A program made the position numbers and the translations under genes. The notes under the pieces were generated by a model that saw nothing but the letters and a program-made list of their open reading frames with translations, had not been told where the DNA came from and made no database searches. A stretch of DNA of 64,000 nucleotides from Cytobacillus luteolus (GTDB taxonomy: Bacteria > Bacillota > Bacilli > Bacillales > Bacillaceae_L), in the NCBI RefSeq assembly GCF_017873715.1, contig NZ_JAGGKM010000006.1, forward strand, positions 210,024 to 274,023, in the 5' to 3' direction. Below are positions 16,298 through 24,819 of this stretch, in pieces. Within the stretch, counting starts at the first letter, position 1; every line of letters begins with the position of its first letter.

Positions 16298-17104
16298 CTA
16301 AGATTGAAACATGCTTTTTCTTCTAAATAAAAAGTATGAAAGACCTGCTGCTAGTAAAACAATTGGTAGGATAGTTGTAATTAACCCAGTTAACCCACCA
16401 TTCCCTGTTTTAGGCATCTCTGTAGGCATAGCTGAAGTTGCTGGATCTGCTAATACAATTACATCTAAAGCAGGTTCACCGGCAGCAAGACCTACAGCTA
16501 GAACTGTATAAATTGTGTTTGCTTTAAGCTCAGTACCTGGTAAAGAAAGAACTACATCTTCAGTACCCGCAACACGCACTTCCAAATCTAGAGTCGCTGG
16601 ATCAATCTCAGCATATTCTGTTACAGCTTTAAAAGGTGCGTCTGAGAATAGAACGTCTCCACCTGTTACCGCTACATCAACATTTGGTGCATCAGGTGAA
16701 AAGTGACCTACTCGAACCTTTGTTTTATCTGTTGTTGTTGTCATATCATCATTTAATACTGCTACTTCTAGACTTTCAAGTTTATTAACAGCTAGTGCAG
16801 TATAAGCTTTACCCGCTTCAACTGTAAGTGTTGCAGTTAATACTGGATTGCCGTCTGCGACCGTACCTGCAGCAAAAATACTCACTTCATGGTCACCAGC
16901 TGGAACCATTAAATAATCTGTAACAGCTTTAAAGCCTGCATTTTCGACTACAGTATCTCCATTGACTGTAATATCTACAGCAGGAGCATCAGGTGAGGCA
17001 TGGATAATTCGAACTTTAGCTTGCTCATGATTATCCGCCATTACAGCCCCTCCAAATAATGAGAACACAAGTGTAAAGATTGATACTAAAATTAGCTTCT
17101 TCAT
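16298..17104 (-). CDS. Cell-wall-anchored DUF4397 protein with MPKTG sorting signal
   Basis: 268-aa surface protein. A signal peptide covers about residues 1-25 (MKKLILVSIFTLVFSLFGGA). Two DUF4397 repeats follow, each starting KVR(I/V)xHxSPDAPxVD (about residues 31 and 135). The C terminus carries MPKTG, a hydrophobic span GLITTILPIVLLAAGLSYFL and RRK, a complete sortase sorting signal with Met for the usual Leu. ATG 17104 has GGAGAG 6-8 nt upstream, better than ATG 17110. It is followed by a sortase gene in the same orientation, so substrate and enzyme are probably co-expressed. Mature function is unknown. Confidence 0.87.
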   Translation of the reverse strand: MKKLILVSIFTLVFSLFGGAVMADNHEQAKVRIIHASPDAPAVDITVNGDTVVENAGFKAVTDYLMVPAGDHEVSIFAAGTVADGNPVLTATLTVEAGKAYTALAVNKLESLEVAVLNDDMTTTTDKTKVRVGHFSPDAPNVDVAVTGGDVLFSDAPFKAVTEYAEIDPATLDLEVRVAGTEDVVLSLPGTELKANTIYTVLAVGLAAGEPALDVIVLADPATSAMPTEMPKTGNGGLTGLITTILPIVLLAAGLSYFLFRRKSMFQS

Positions 17105-17178
17105 CTTCATCTCTCCTTTGGATTGTTTAATATGTGTATAACTTATGTACAGAAAATGTATACATATGTTATACAATA

Positions 17179-17208
17179 GTTATACAAATTTTATACTTAT
17201 CCTGTCAA
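17179..17208 (-). promoter_or_regulatory. SigA-type promoter of the DUF4397-sortase operon, with repeated GTATAAC motifs
   Basis: On the minus strand, TTGACA (17203-17208) is followed after 18 nt by TATAAC (17179-17184). The -10 sits within one of two GTATAAC motifs (17168-17174 and 17179-17185) 11 bp apart. A GTATAC (17158-17163) continues the spacing, and an inverted copy lies at 17136-17142. These could be a regulator site or alternative -10 boxes. Confidence 0.6.
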
Positions 17209-17270
17209 CAAAAAACTTTTAATTCAAGATATCTTTTTAAAAAATAGTCATAACGTCACAAAAATTCCAC

Positions 17271-17299
17271 AAAAAAAAGAGACCTGATGGCCTCTCTTG
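17271..17299 (-). terminator. Intrinsic terminator of the DMT exporter gene
   Basis: On the minus strand, AAGAGAGGCC and GGTCTCTT form a G-C-containing stem followed by a T8-9 tract. It lies about 16 nt after the stop at 17315. Confidence 0.7.
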
Positions 17300-17314
17300 A
17301 TAGTAAAATATTAC

Positions 17315-18220
17315 TTATAGAGCATGTGAGCTTCTTTGTTTTACTTTTGACTTTTTATTCGCCAGGTACACTCCCAAGAAGATGGTTGCCAATCCTAGCA
17401 GCAAGTTACTTGTAATGGGTTCGCCAAGTAATACATTTCCCCATAATAGTGCTGTAAGTGGGATTAAGTAGGTGACAGTACTGGCAAACTCAGCTCCTCC
17501 ATCATTGATTAAGTAATAATAAAGTAAGTAAGCAATACCTGATCCTAAACATCCTAGTCCGATGACCGATCCGATAAAGACGAAATCTGCAGTATCTATT
17601 ATTCGCCCAAATGCTGCTGGATCTGTAATAATTACACCGATTAACCCGACACACGCCCCCACTAGAAGAGAGAATGTAGAAGTGACAACCACATGTGTCT
17701 GTTTTAGGTATTTCCTCGTAAATTGGGTGGCAAATCCATAACAGGTTGCTGCAAGTAGCATTGTTCCGATTCCAATAAACTGACTGGAAAACAACTCGTT
17801 CACATTAAAATTCATAAGAATTAAGATGCCTATAAATCCCAGTCCAATTCCGATCCATTGCATTTTAGTGAGTATAATAGCAAACACAAAAAATCCCATT
17901 AAGCCAGTCAGTATCGGAGTCAGTGCATTTAAAACAGCTGCCGTATTACTTGTAATATTCGTTTGACTCAAAGCAATAAGTCCCCATGGCAAACCCGCAT
18001 TAACAACACCCACTGTTACTAGTGCTTTCCAAGGAAGAGGTCTTTGTACTTCCTTCTTTTTTATTTTAACTAATAAAACGGGTAATAAAATCAGTACACC
18101 TGCTATACAGCGCAAAAATACTGTACCCCATACACCTGCCGTACTTATTAAGGTCTCTATAAATACAAATGATAAGCCCCATATTAAACTTAGTAGAATT
18201 AGTGCACCATATAGTTTCAT
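17315..18220 (-). CDS. EamA/DMT-family transporter
   Basis: 301-aa membrane protein with ten hydrophobic segments arranged as two five-TM EamA repeats (about residues 1-135 and 150-290). Signatures include WGLSFVFIETLIS in repeat 1 and IGLGCLGSGIAYLLYYYLI followed by LTALLWGNVLLGEPIT in repeat 2, the classical EamA ending. The family exports metabolites or takes up small solutes; the substrate cannot be read from sequence. ATG 18220 has AAGGAG upstream. The gene stands alone, convergent with nothing and ended by its own terminator. Confidence 0.87.
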   Translation of the reverse strand: MKLYGALILLSLIWGLSFVFIETLISTAGVWGTVFLRCIAGVLILLPVLLVKIKKKEVQRPLPWKALVTVGVVNAGLPWGLIALSQTNITSNTAAVLNALTPILTGLMGFFVFAIILTKMQWIGIGLGFIGILILMNFNVNELFSSQFIGIGTMLLAATCYGFATQFTRKYLKQTHVVVTSTFSLLVGACVGLIGVIITDPAAFGRIIDTADFVFIGSVIGLGCLGSGIAYLLYYYLINDGGAEFASTVTYLIPLTALLWGNVLLGEPITSNLLLGLATIFLGVYLANKKSKVKQRSSHAL

Positions 18221-18407
18221 CCTACACTCCTTGGTCTTACTAGTAATCTAGTTTGTTTTATAATACTATACCAAAATTCTAAATATAGACAATATAATCA
18301 GGGTATCTAGAAAGAAAAAAGAATAATGAAAGCCTTAGAATTAGATACATTTGGCATTATTCATGAAGAAATGGAGGATATCGGGGAGGACTACTTTAAT
18401 TTAACAC

Positions 18408-18436
18408 TTGAAAAAACGAACGAAACCTAGTAAACT
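18408..18436 (+). promoter_or_regulatory. Candidate SigA promoter of pbuE
   Basis: TTGAAA (18408-18413), a 17-nt spacer and TAAACT (18431-18436). It would start RNA about 30 nt before the adenine aptamer. The purine operon promoter at 61325-61354 has the same TAAACT -10. Confidence 0.4.
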
Positions 18437-18471
18437 TTTCAAAGTGATTTCTTAAACTAAATAAGTAATAC

Positions 18472-18573
18472 CTGTATAACCTCAAGAATATGGCTTGAGG
18501 GTCTCTACCAGGAACCATAAAATCCTGATTACAGAAAATGAATGACTCATTTTTTGTAATCAGGATTTTTTTT
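18472..18573 (+). promoter_or_regulatory. Adenine-class purine riboswitch with terminator
   Basis: The aptamer (18472-18534) has P1 CTGTA/TACAG, the conserved ATAACCTC...ATATGGC, GTCTCTACCAGG and CCATAAAATCCTGATTACAG segments. The specificity base after the GA of the 3' P1 junction is T (GATTACA), as in adenine-sensing pbuE and add; guanine switches have C. The expression platform is a strong terminator, AATCCTGATTACA (18521-18533) with TGTAATCAGGATT (18555-18567) plus eight T. Its left arm includes the P1 3' strand, so ligand binding should block termination and turn pbuE on. Confidence 0.95.
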
Positions 18574-18620
18574 ATTTTCTAAAAAGTCCATATTGATTAT
18601 TTAAAGAAAGGAAAAAGAAT

Positions 18621-19814
18621 ATGAATTTAAAAGTTTTTATACTTGCATTATCAGCTGTTGCAGTTGGACTTGTTGAGTTAATCGTAGGTGGCATACTTCC
18701 TACTATAGCAAATGATTTTAACATCTCCTTAAGCTCTGCAGGGCAACTAATTACGGTTTTTGCGCTTATTTATGCTATTGCCGGTCCTGTTTTACTCGTT
18801 TTAACGAGCAAAACTGAGCGTAAAAAATTATATCTTACATCTTTGTTAATCTTCTTCATCGGGAATGTCATGACCTATTTCAGTCCAAATTTCACTTTTA
18901 TGATGATTGCAAGAGTGTTAACGGCAATGAGTACTGCATTGATTGTTGTACTTTCTTTAACCATAGCTACAAAGATTGTTTCGCCAGCACATCGAGCAAG
19001 GGCTTTGGGACTTATCTATGTAGGTATTAGCTCATCACTTGTCATGGGTGTACCACTAGGAATTCTTATTTCAGATACATTTGGCTGGCGTGTTATATTC
19101 CTTGGAATTGCTGTTTTAGCCATAGGATCCTTCGTCCTGATTTCCATCTTTCTAGAAAGAATCCCTGGTGAAAACGCAATTCCACTTTCACAACAAGTAA
19201 GAGCTGTGGGTAGTCTAAAAATTGGTAGTGCCCATCTTGCAACCATGTTTATGTTGGCAGGACATTATACCCTTTATGCCTATTTCACTCCATTTTTAGA
19301 AACGGAGCTTCATCTGAGTTCCAACTGGATAAGTCTTTGTTATTTACTATTTGGCATTGCCGCGGTAAGTGGGGGAGCATTTGGAGGAATTCTTTCTGAT
19401 TCGATTGGAGCTCCGAAAAGTATCATAGCTGTGATCAGTGCATTTGCCGTTGTACTGTTTATATTGCCATTTACAACCTTCACACTAATTCTGTTCATAC
19501 CAATGATGATGTTATGGGCGGCGTTAAGTTGGGGGCTAGCTCCACCACAACAAAGCTACTTGATTCAGACAGACCCTGCTACATCTGACATTCAGCAAAG
19601 CTTCAATAATTCAGCACTACAAATCGGTATTTCACTTGGTTCAGGGTTTGGTGGTGTTGTGTTAAGTCAAACTGGATCGGTTGCTAGTACGGCTTGGTTT
19701 GGCGGAGTACTTGTTATTATCGCATTGTTGTGTGCGGTCTTTTCTTTAACAAGGAGAACGTCCGAGAGAGAACAGTCAATTGTAACCTCGGCTGCTTACA
19801 AGTCCAATGTTTGA
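18621..19814 (+). CDS. pbuE: Purine base efflux pump (adenine/hypoxanthine exporter)
   Basis: 397-aa MFS transporter with 12 hydrophobic segments, related to B. subtilis PbuE (388 aa). Recognisable parts are the N-terminal [20 protein letters not shown], the MFS loop [11 protein letters not shown] and [18 protein letters not shown]. Context confirms identity: an adenine-class riboswitch directly precedes it, the arrangement known for pbuE. It lowers toxic adenine and hypoxanthine levels by export. ATG 18621 has AAAGAAAGG upstream. Expression should rise with adenine. A bidirectional terminator follows, shared with rlmCD. Confidence 0.92.
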   Translation: MNLKVFILALSAVAVGLVELIVGGILPTIANDFNISLSSAGQLITVFALIYAIAGPVLLVLTSKTERKKLYLTSLLIFFIGNVMTYFSPNFTFMMIARVLTAMSTALIVVLSLTIATKIVSPAHRARALGLIYVGISSSLVMGVPLGILISDTFGWRVIFLGIAVLAIGSFVLISIFLERIPGENAIPLSQQVRAVGSLKIGSAHLATMFMLAGHYTLYAYFTPFLETELHLSSNWISLCYLLFGIAAVSGGAFGGILSDSIGAPKSIIAVISAFAVVLFILPFTTFTLILFIPMMMLWAALSWGLAPPQQSYLIQTDPATSDIQQSFNNSALQIGISLGSGFGGVVLSQTGSVASTAWFGGVLVIIALLCAVFSLTRRTSEREQSIVTSAAYKSNV

Positions 19815-19830
19815 TAGCTTAGTGTATGTG

Positions 19831-19873
19831 AAAAGCAGCAGGAATCCCCTATTTGGGGCCTGCTGCTTCTTTT
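19831..19873. terminator. Bidirectional terminator between pbuE and rlmCD
   Basis: AAAAGCAGCAGG and CCTGCTGCTTCTTTT form the outer stem, with an inner CCCC/GGGG stem. It overlaps the last codons of rlmCD. Confidence 0.85.
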
Positions 19874-21240
19874 AATACCATCTGCGCCACACACTCAACA
19901 TGTGTCGTATGCGGAAACATATCCACCGGCTGTACTTCAACAGTCTTAAACCCACCGTCCTCAAGGATTTTCAAATCCCTTGCAAGAGTTGCAGGGTTGC
20001 AGGATACATACACCACACGCTTTGGCTGCATTTCAATAATCGTGTTAAGTAATGCCTCATCACACCCTTTACGAGGCGGATCTACGACAATCACATCAGC
20101 TTTAATCCCCTCTTTGTTCCAACGCGGGATCACTACCTCCGATTCACCTACAGCAAATTCTGCATTTTCGATTCCATTTAATAACGCATTTCTATTTGCA
20201 TCTTCAATCGCTTCAGGGACAATTTCAACTCCATATACTTTTTTAGCTTTTTGCGCTAAGAATAAGGAAATTGTTCCAATTCCACAATAAGCATCTATAA
20301 CGGTTTCTTCACCTGTTAAGTTTGCATACTCTAATGCCTTATCATAAAGCACCTTCGTCTGTTCAGGATTTACTTGATAAAATGATCTTGCTGAGATCGC
20401 GAACTTGATGTCACCTATATAATCATAGATATATTCTTCGCCCCATAGGACACTAGTTTCTTCTCCAAAGATGACATTTGTTCGTTTAGGATTGATATTA
20501 TGAACAATTGATTTTACATTTGGAAGGTTTGTATGAATTTCCTCGATAATCTTTTCCTTATGTGGAAGCTCATTTGTTTTTGTGATCAAAACAACCATGA
20601 TTTCATTTGTCACTAATCCATAACGCGCCATAATATGACGAATTGTTCCTTTATGCTTTTCCTCATTATAAGCAGTTACCCCATATTTCTCACAGATTGC
20701 TTTAACGGTTTGGATAACCTGATCATTTTTTTCTTGCTGGATTAAACAAGCTTCCATGTCAATGATTTCATGGCTACGTTGTTGATAGAATCCTGCAACA
20801 AGTCCACCTTCTCGTTCCCCTACAGGAACTTGGGCTTTATTACGGTACCTCCATGGTTCTTCCATCCCTAAAACTGGGTGTACAGTGATATCCTTTAGAT
20901 GTCCAATTCTCGTTAAGACATCTTGTACTTGCTTTTGTTTTGCTTTTAGTTGCCCTTCATAGCTTAGATGTTGTAATTGACATCCTCCGCATTCTTTATA
21001 CAGTGGACAAGGTGCATCCACTCGGTCTCTACTTTTTTCTTGAAGCTCAATTAAACGGCCAAAGGCATAGCCTTTTTTCACTTTTATTACCTTTATTTTA
21101 GCTCGTTCCTCTGGTAAGGCGTTTTGTACAAAGATCGGAAAACCTTCAACCTTTGCCACCCCAGCTCCGTCGTGAGTAAGGTCTTCAAAGGTAACTTCAT
21201 AGTATTCATTCTTTGCAACTGGAACTTGCGTATTGGTCAT
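19849..21240 (-). CDS. rlmCD: 23S rRNA (uracil-5-)-methyltransferase RlmCD
   Basis: 463-aa SAM-dependent RNA m5U methyltransferase; in B. subtilis this single enzyme (YefA) modifies U747 and U1939. A TRAM domain spans about residues 12-70 ([21 protein letters not shown]). Iron-sulfur cysteines lie in [11 protein letters not shown] (Cys78, 84, 87). SAM motif [25 protein letters not shown], and the catalytic-cysteine motif [14 protein letters not shown] follow. ATG 21240 ([17 protein letters not shown]) has AAGGAAG upstream; the longer frame from 21306 lacks an RBS. Neighbour dagK is conserved in Bacillus. Confidence 0.93.
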   Translation of the reverse strand: MTNTQVPVAKNEYYEVTFEDLTHDGAGVAKVEGFPIFVQNALPEERAKIKVIKVKKGYAFGRLIELQEKSRDRVDAPCPLYKECGGCQLQHLSYEGQLKAKQKQVQDVLTRIGHLKDITVHPVLGMEEPWRYRNKAQVPVGEREGGLVAGFYQQRSHEIIDMEACLIQQEKNDQVIQTVKAICEKYGVTAYNEEKHKGTIRHIMARYGLVTNEIMVVLITKTNELPHKEKIIEEIHTNLPNVKSIVHNINPKRTNVIFGEETSVLWGEEYIYDYIGDIKFAISARSFYQVNPEQTKVLYDKALEYANLTGEETVIDAYCGIGTISLFLAQKAKKVYGVEIVPEAIEDANRNALLNGIENAEFAVGESEVVIPRWNKEGIKADVIVVDPPRKGCDEALLNTIIEMQPKRVVYVSCNPATLARDLKILEDGGFKTVEVQPVDMFPHTTHVECVAQMVLKEAAGPK

Positions 21241-21315
21241 ATTTTCTTCTTCCTTTTCGTCAAAATGCTTAATTGATTGTAACATAACTATAACTCTGTC
21301 TGCCAATTGCCAATT

Positions 21316-21344
21316 AAAAAACCCGGCATAAGCGGCCAGGTTTT
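21316..21344 (-). terminator. Intrinsic terminator of dagK
   Basis: On the minus strand, AAAACCTGGC and GCCGGGTTTTTT enclose a short loop and end in a T6 tract. It overlaps the dagK stop region and is upstream of rlmCD. Confidence 0.75.
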
Positions 21345-22257
21345 AACTATTATCATGCATGAATTGGGATTTTTCTTTCGAAACAAACACATCAAAATGA
21401 TGGTACAAGTTTACGAACTCTCCAGGTAGCAATCCACCGTATTCACCATCAAGATTCAACTGCATTTTTTCAGTAGGATTTACTTTCACTCGATTTGCTT
21501 TTGTGTAAATCACATGTGGATCATTTATGTGCTCACCACGTAACGCAAGTGAGGCTATTTTTACAAAATCGGCTAGGTTTGCTTTTTTAAGAATGATTAA
21601 ATCGAACAAACCATCATTTAAACGGGAATCAGGAGCTAGCTTTTCAAAGCCACCTACTGAGTTTGTAAGAGATACTAAAAACAACATAATTTCTCCTTCA
21701 AACTCTTTGCCATCGTACTCAATTTCAACGTGAGTCGGTCTAATGGAAGGAAGAATCTCCATTCCCTTTAAGTAATATGCTAGTTGGCCAAGCATCGTTT
21801 TTAATTTGCTAGGTACCTCGTACGTTAATTCCGTCAAACGACCACCACCAGCAATGTTTACGAAATACTTGTCATTCACCCGGCCAATATCGATAGGTTC
21901 CGTTATACCTTCTACAATAGCTCCAACAGCTGTTTCTATTGAGCCATTCACGCCAATAGCGCGAGCAAAGTCATTTGTTGTACCAACCGGGATTACTCCT
22001 AACTTTGGTCGATAGGGTTGTTCAGCTAGTCCATTTACAACTTCGTTAATCGTTCCATCACCACCGGCCGCAATGACTACATCGAAGTTTCTCTCAGCGG
22101 CAATTCTAGCTGCATTTGTTGCATCCCCTGCCCCTGTCGTTGCATGACATGACGTTTCATAACCTGCTACTTCTAACCGTTGCAATACATCTGGCAAATG
22201 CTTTTTAAATATCTCTCGTCCTGATGTCGGATTGTATATAATTCTTGCTCTTTTCAT
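21343..22257 (-). CDS. dagK: Diacylglycerol kinase
   Basis: 304-aa soluble lipid kinase (DgkB/DagK) that phosphorylates diacylglycerol released by lipoteichoic acid synthesis. MKRARIIYNPTSGREIFKKH, the nucleotide-binding AAGGDGTINEVVNGL and GVIPVGTTNDFARAIGV, and SLTNSVGGFEKLAPDS match the family from end to end. ATG 22257 is chosen (AGGA 8 nt upstream, and the expected MKRARII start); ATG 22266 is also in frame. The dagK-rlmCD order is conserved in Bacillus. It is ended by its own terminator before rlmCD. Confidence 0.95.
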   Translation of the reverse strand: MKRARIIYNPTSGREIFKKHLPDVLQRLEVAGYETSCHATTGAGDATNAARIAAERNFDVVIAAGGDGTINEVVNGLAEQPYRPKLGVIPVGTTNDFARAIGVNGSIETAVGAIVEGITEPIDIGRVNDKYFVNIAGGGRLTELTYEVPSKLKTMLGQLAYYLKGMEILPSIRPTHVEIEYDGKEFEGEIMLFLVSLTNSVGGFEKLAPDSRLNDGLFDLIILKKANLADFVKIASLALRGEHINDPHVIYTKANRVKVNPTEKMQLNLDGEYGGLLPGEFVNLYHHFDVFVSKEKSQFMHDNS

Positions 22258-22675
22258 ACCCATCATCCTATTATTTATTTAAATTATATTATGATTAAAG
22301 TCCATTTCCTTTACAAATTAGACCGCTGACTTTTTGCCACTATTTAACATCATAGCTTATTTAAACTGTTTAATCAATTTTAGCATAATAAGCAGGTTAT
22401 TTTCCTGTTTATTGATGTCACCGAATCAAATTAACATATACTCTCATTTTATGCACCTTGTATTATTCTTTAAACCAATGTACGCACCAAAATTCCGATT
22501 AAGTCTATCTAACTCTAATTTTATAAAAGTTTCTTTCTCCCCCTAAAAATTCTTGATTATTTAACCGAGAAAAAATTATGATATAATAGAATATAGTGTT
22601 GTCCAAAAATTAGTTGCTAGCGATATCCTTTAAAAGAATCGCTTATTTTAGATTAATGGAAAGAGAGTGTTCATT
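22258..22675. other. Gene-free interval between dagK and yeeN
   Basis: 418 bp, very AT-rich. The only signal I can support is an extended -10 promoter for yeeN, TGATATAAT (22579-22587). A 70-codon open frame at 22334-22546 has no RBS and no recognisable product. Confidence 0.5.
22579..22587 (+). promoter_or_regulatory. Extended -10 promoter element for yeeN
   Basis: TGATATAAT is a TG-N-TATAAT extended -10 with no good -35 at 17 bp. It lies about 90 nt upstream of the GTG start. Confidence 0.5.
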
Positions 22676-23395
22676 GTGGGCCGTAAGTGGAACAATATTA
22701 AAGAAAAGAAAGCATCAAAGGATGCAAATACTAGTAGAGTTTATTCAAAGTTTGCTCTGGAAATCTATGTAGCAGCAAAATCTGGAGAACCTGATCCAGA
22801 ATCAAATCAAGCACTAAAGTTCGTACTTGAACGTGCTAAGACATACAATGTACCAAGAGTAATTATCGATCGCGCAATCGACAAAGCAAAGGGTGGCTCT
22901 GAAGAAAGTTATGATGAGCTACGTTATGAAGGCTTTGGGCCAAGCGGCTCTATGATTATTGTTGATGCTCTAACTAATAATGTAAATCGTACTGCGTCTA
23001 ATGTACGTGCTGCATTTGGTAAAAACGGTGGAAATATGGGTGTTAACGGCTCTGTTTCTTATATGTTTGATGCAACAGCAGTTATCGGGATTGAAGGTAA
23101 ATCTTCAGATGAAGTACTTGAATTATTAATGGAAGCCGATGTAGATGTACGTGATATCATTGAGGAAGACGAAGCAGTTATTGTTTATGCTGAGCCAGAA
23201 CAATTCCATGCTGTACAGGAAGCTTTCAAGTCAGCAGGGATAACTGAGTTCTCTGTTGCAGAATTAACAATGCTTGCTCAAAATGACGTAACTCTTCCTG
23301 AAGATGCACTAGCTCAATTTGAAAAGCTAATTGATGCACTTGAAGACTTAGAAGATGTTCAACGTGTATATCATAACGTTGATTTAGGTGAATAA
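22676..23395 (+). CDS. yeeN: YebC/PmpR-family protein YeeN
   Basis: 239 aa, the length of B. subtilis YeeN, and near identical in pattern: [20 protein letters not shown] at the N terminus, [40 protein letters not shown], and [18 protein letters not shown] at the C terminus. Family members are DNA-binding regulators or, as shown for some YebC proteins, translation factors that ease ribosome stalling on proline stretches; which applies here is unknown. GTG 22676 is chosen to give the conserved VGRKW start, with GAAAGAGAGTG upstream. A terminator follows at 23406-23440. Confidence 0.93.
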   Translation: MGRKWNNIKEKKASKDANTSRVYSKFALEIYVAAKSGEPDPESNQALKFVLERAKTYNVPRVIIDRAIDKAKGGSEESYDELRYEGFGPSGSMIIVDALTNNVNRTASNVRAAFGKNGGNMGVNGSVSYMFDATAVIGIEGKSSDEVLELLMEADVDVRDIIEEDEAVIVYAEPEQFHAVQEAFKSAGITEFSVAELTMLAQNDVTLPEDALAQFEKLIDALEDLEDVQRVYHNVDLGE

Positions 23396-23405
23396 TACAT
23401 TTAAT

Positions 23406-23440
23406 AGCAGACCCCTTAAATAGGATGGGTCTGCTTTTTT
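23406..23440 (+). terminator. Intrinsic terminator of yeeN
   Basis: AGCAGACCC (23406-23414) and GGGTCTGCT (23427-23435) form a 9-bp stem followed by T5-6. Confidence 0.85.
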
Positions 23441-23459
23441 ATGTGATTATATAATCAAA

Positions 23460-24569
23460 CTATTGCATTGTATTCGACTTCTTTTTCTTCATCTTCCCCA
23501 TAATAAAGACTACTAATGGAAGAATAAGTCCTATGAGAATCATGTAAGGTGTACTTGCATACTTTGAAAATGCTTTTAAGTAGATACTACTTGGGATCAT
23601 TATTAATGTAAGTACTATCACTAAAATTCCAAAAGGAAACGTAAGGGGCCGATAGTCTTTCAGATTGAAAAGTTGACTCATTCCAATTAAAAAGGAATAC
23701 GAAACGAGTGCTAGCTTAAAGAAAATACTTAAAAACCAGATAAGAGCAATTAGCACTTCAATTCTCTCTAAGAAATTACCAATACTTATTTTCTTTACTA
23801 AAACATAGATAGGGAATTCATTTCTTGTTGAAAAATCAGGCCCAAGAACTAGTATACTTAGTAGTGTCAGCGAAAATAGGATAGCTCCCCCCAAAACTAC
23901 ACCCCATATGAAGGCAGAAGTCACTTTTTTTTTATCACTCACATGTGGTGTAATCATTAAGAGTAGTACCATTTCTACGAAAGGAAATCCTACCACATAA
24001 TAAGATCCATAGAGAATGGGCCTTACCCCTTCTTCAAATATTGGAAAGAGATTTTTCGCTTCAGCTTCAGGTAATAGAAAAATAACAATGAATATAAATA
24101 TTAAAAAAATCCATGGAATAAAAATTTCAGCTGAGCGAGCAATTGGTTCAATTCCAAGTCTAACACCATATACGATTGTTACAAAAATAAACAAATAATA
24201 AATAACTTCTATAGGTGTACCTACTAGTATTTGAGTCACTAAAAAATCGCCAATATCCCATAAAAGAAAACTCGATAACACTAAATGTAAAGACAACGTC
24301 ACAAGTGCAATGCATCTACCTACCCATTTCCCTAAGGCAAATACAGCTAATTCAAAATAACTCAAATTAGGGTCAATTTTGCTAAAACTGCCATAAAACC
24401 AAGCTAACAACACTCCAACAATAATAGCGATTAAACAGGATATCCATGCATCCTGTTTTGCAACGCTTGCTAGGATAGTAGGGATAAATAATACCGCGCT
24501 TCCTACAACAAACATCGAAGTTAGAATTGTAAACTGCCAAGGACTAATCTGTACAGATTTATTATTCAT
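23460..24569 (-). CDS. Spore germination receptor B subunit (GerAB/GerKB family permease)
   Basis: 369-aa integral membrane protein with ten hydrophobic segments and the APC-superfamily fold of GerAB proteins, which in known receptors forms the germinant-binding pocket in the spore inner membrane. The start MNNKSVQISPWQFTILTSMF and the YFELAVFALGKW stretch are family hallmarks. It is the last gene of an A-C-D-B operon, 2 nt after the D gene. The germinant cannot be inferred. ATG 24569 has GGGGGAGGG upstream. Confidence 0.92.
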   Translation of the reverse strand: MNNKSVQISPWQFTILTSMFVVGSAVLFIPTILASVAKQDAWISCLIAIIVGVLLAWFYGSFSKIDPNLSYFELAVFALGKWVGRCIALVTLSLHLVLSSFLLWDIGDFLVTQILVGTPIEVIYYLFIFVTIVYGVRLGIEPIARSAEIFIPWIFLIFIFIVIFLLPEAEAKNLFPIFEEGVRPILYGSYYVVGFPFVEMVLLLMITPHVSDKKKVTSAFIWGVVLGGAILFSLTLLSILVLGPDFSTRNEFPIYVLVKKISIGNFLERIEVLIALIWFLSIFFKLALVSYSFLIGMSQLFNLKDYRPLTFPFGILVIVLTLIMIPSSIYLKAFSKYASTPYMILIGLILPLVVFIMGKMKKKKSNTMQ

Positions 24570-24571
24570 AC

Positions 24572-24817
24572 CTACCCTCCCCCTATCAATATGGCCTCTA
24601 TCGCTTTTCCAACAGGCTCAAACGTGAATTTCAAACCATCAAGAGGATTTATTATTGCAACCCCCATTCTCTCCAAGATAAACAAAGTAGATGAAAATAA
24701 TAATAAAGATAAAAATAAAATTATCTCTTTCTTCATGTTATTTTCCCTCAATCTTTTAAGCTCAAAATAAGAAACTACTCCAATAATCATTAAAAATAGA
24801 AAGACTTTTATAATCAT
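24572..24817 (-). CDS. Small germination receptor D-type subunit
   Basis: 81 aa with two hydrophobic segments (residues about 2-18 and 32-50), a basic loop (ELKRLRENNMKKE) and a glycine-rich tail. Size, two-TM topology and position between C and B genes fit the small D subunits described for some germinant receptors, which modulate germination. Sequence similarity in this group is low, so the call rests mostly on context. It starts 2 nt after the C gene ends and is followed by the B gene, so translation is probably coupled. Confidence 0.72.
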   Translation of the reverse strand: MIIKVFLFLMIIGVVSYFELKRLRENNMKKEIILFLSLLLFSSTLFILERMGVAIINPLDGLKFTFEPVGKAIEAILIGGG

Positions 24818-24819
24818 TC

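Noticed and set aside
18326..18430. 34-codon frame starting MKALELDTFG upstream of the pbuE riboswitch
   Set aside because: Weak RBS and no recognised family; possibly a gene remnant, but not enough to call.
22334..22546. 70-codon frame between dagK and yeeN
   Set aside because: No RBS, AT-rich composition and no recognisable domain.
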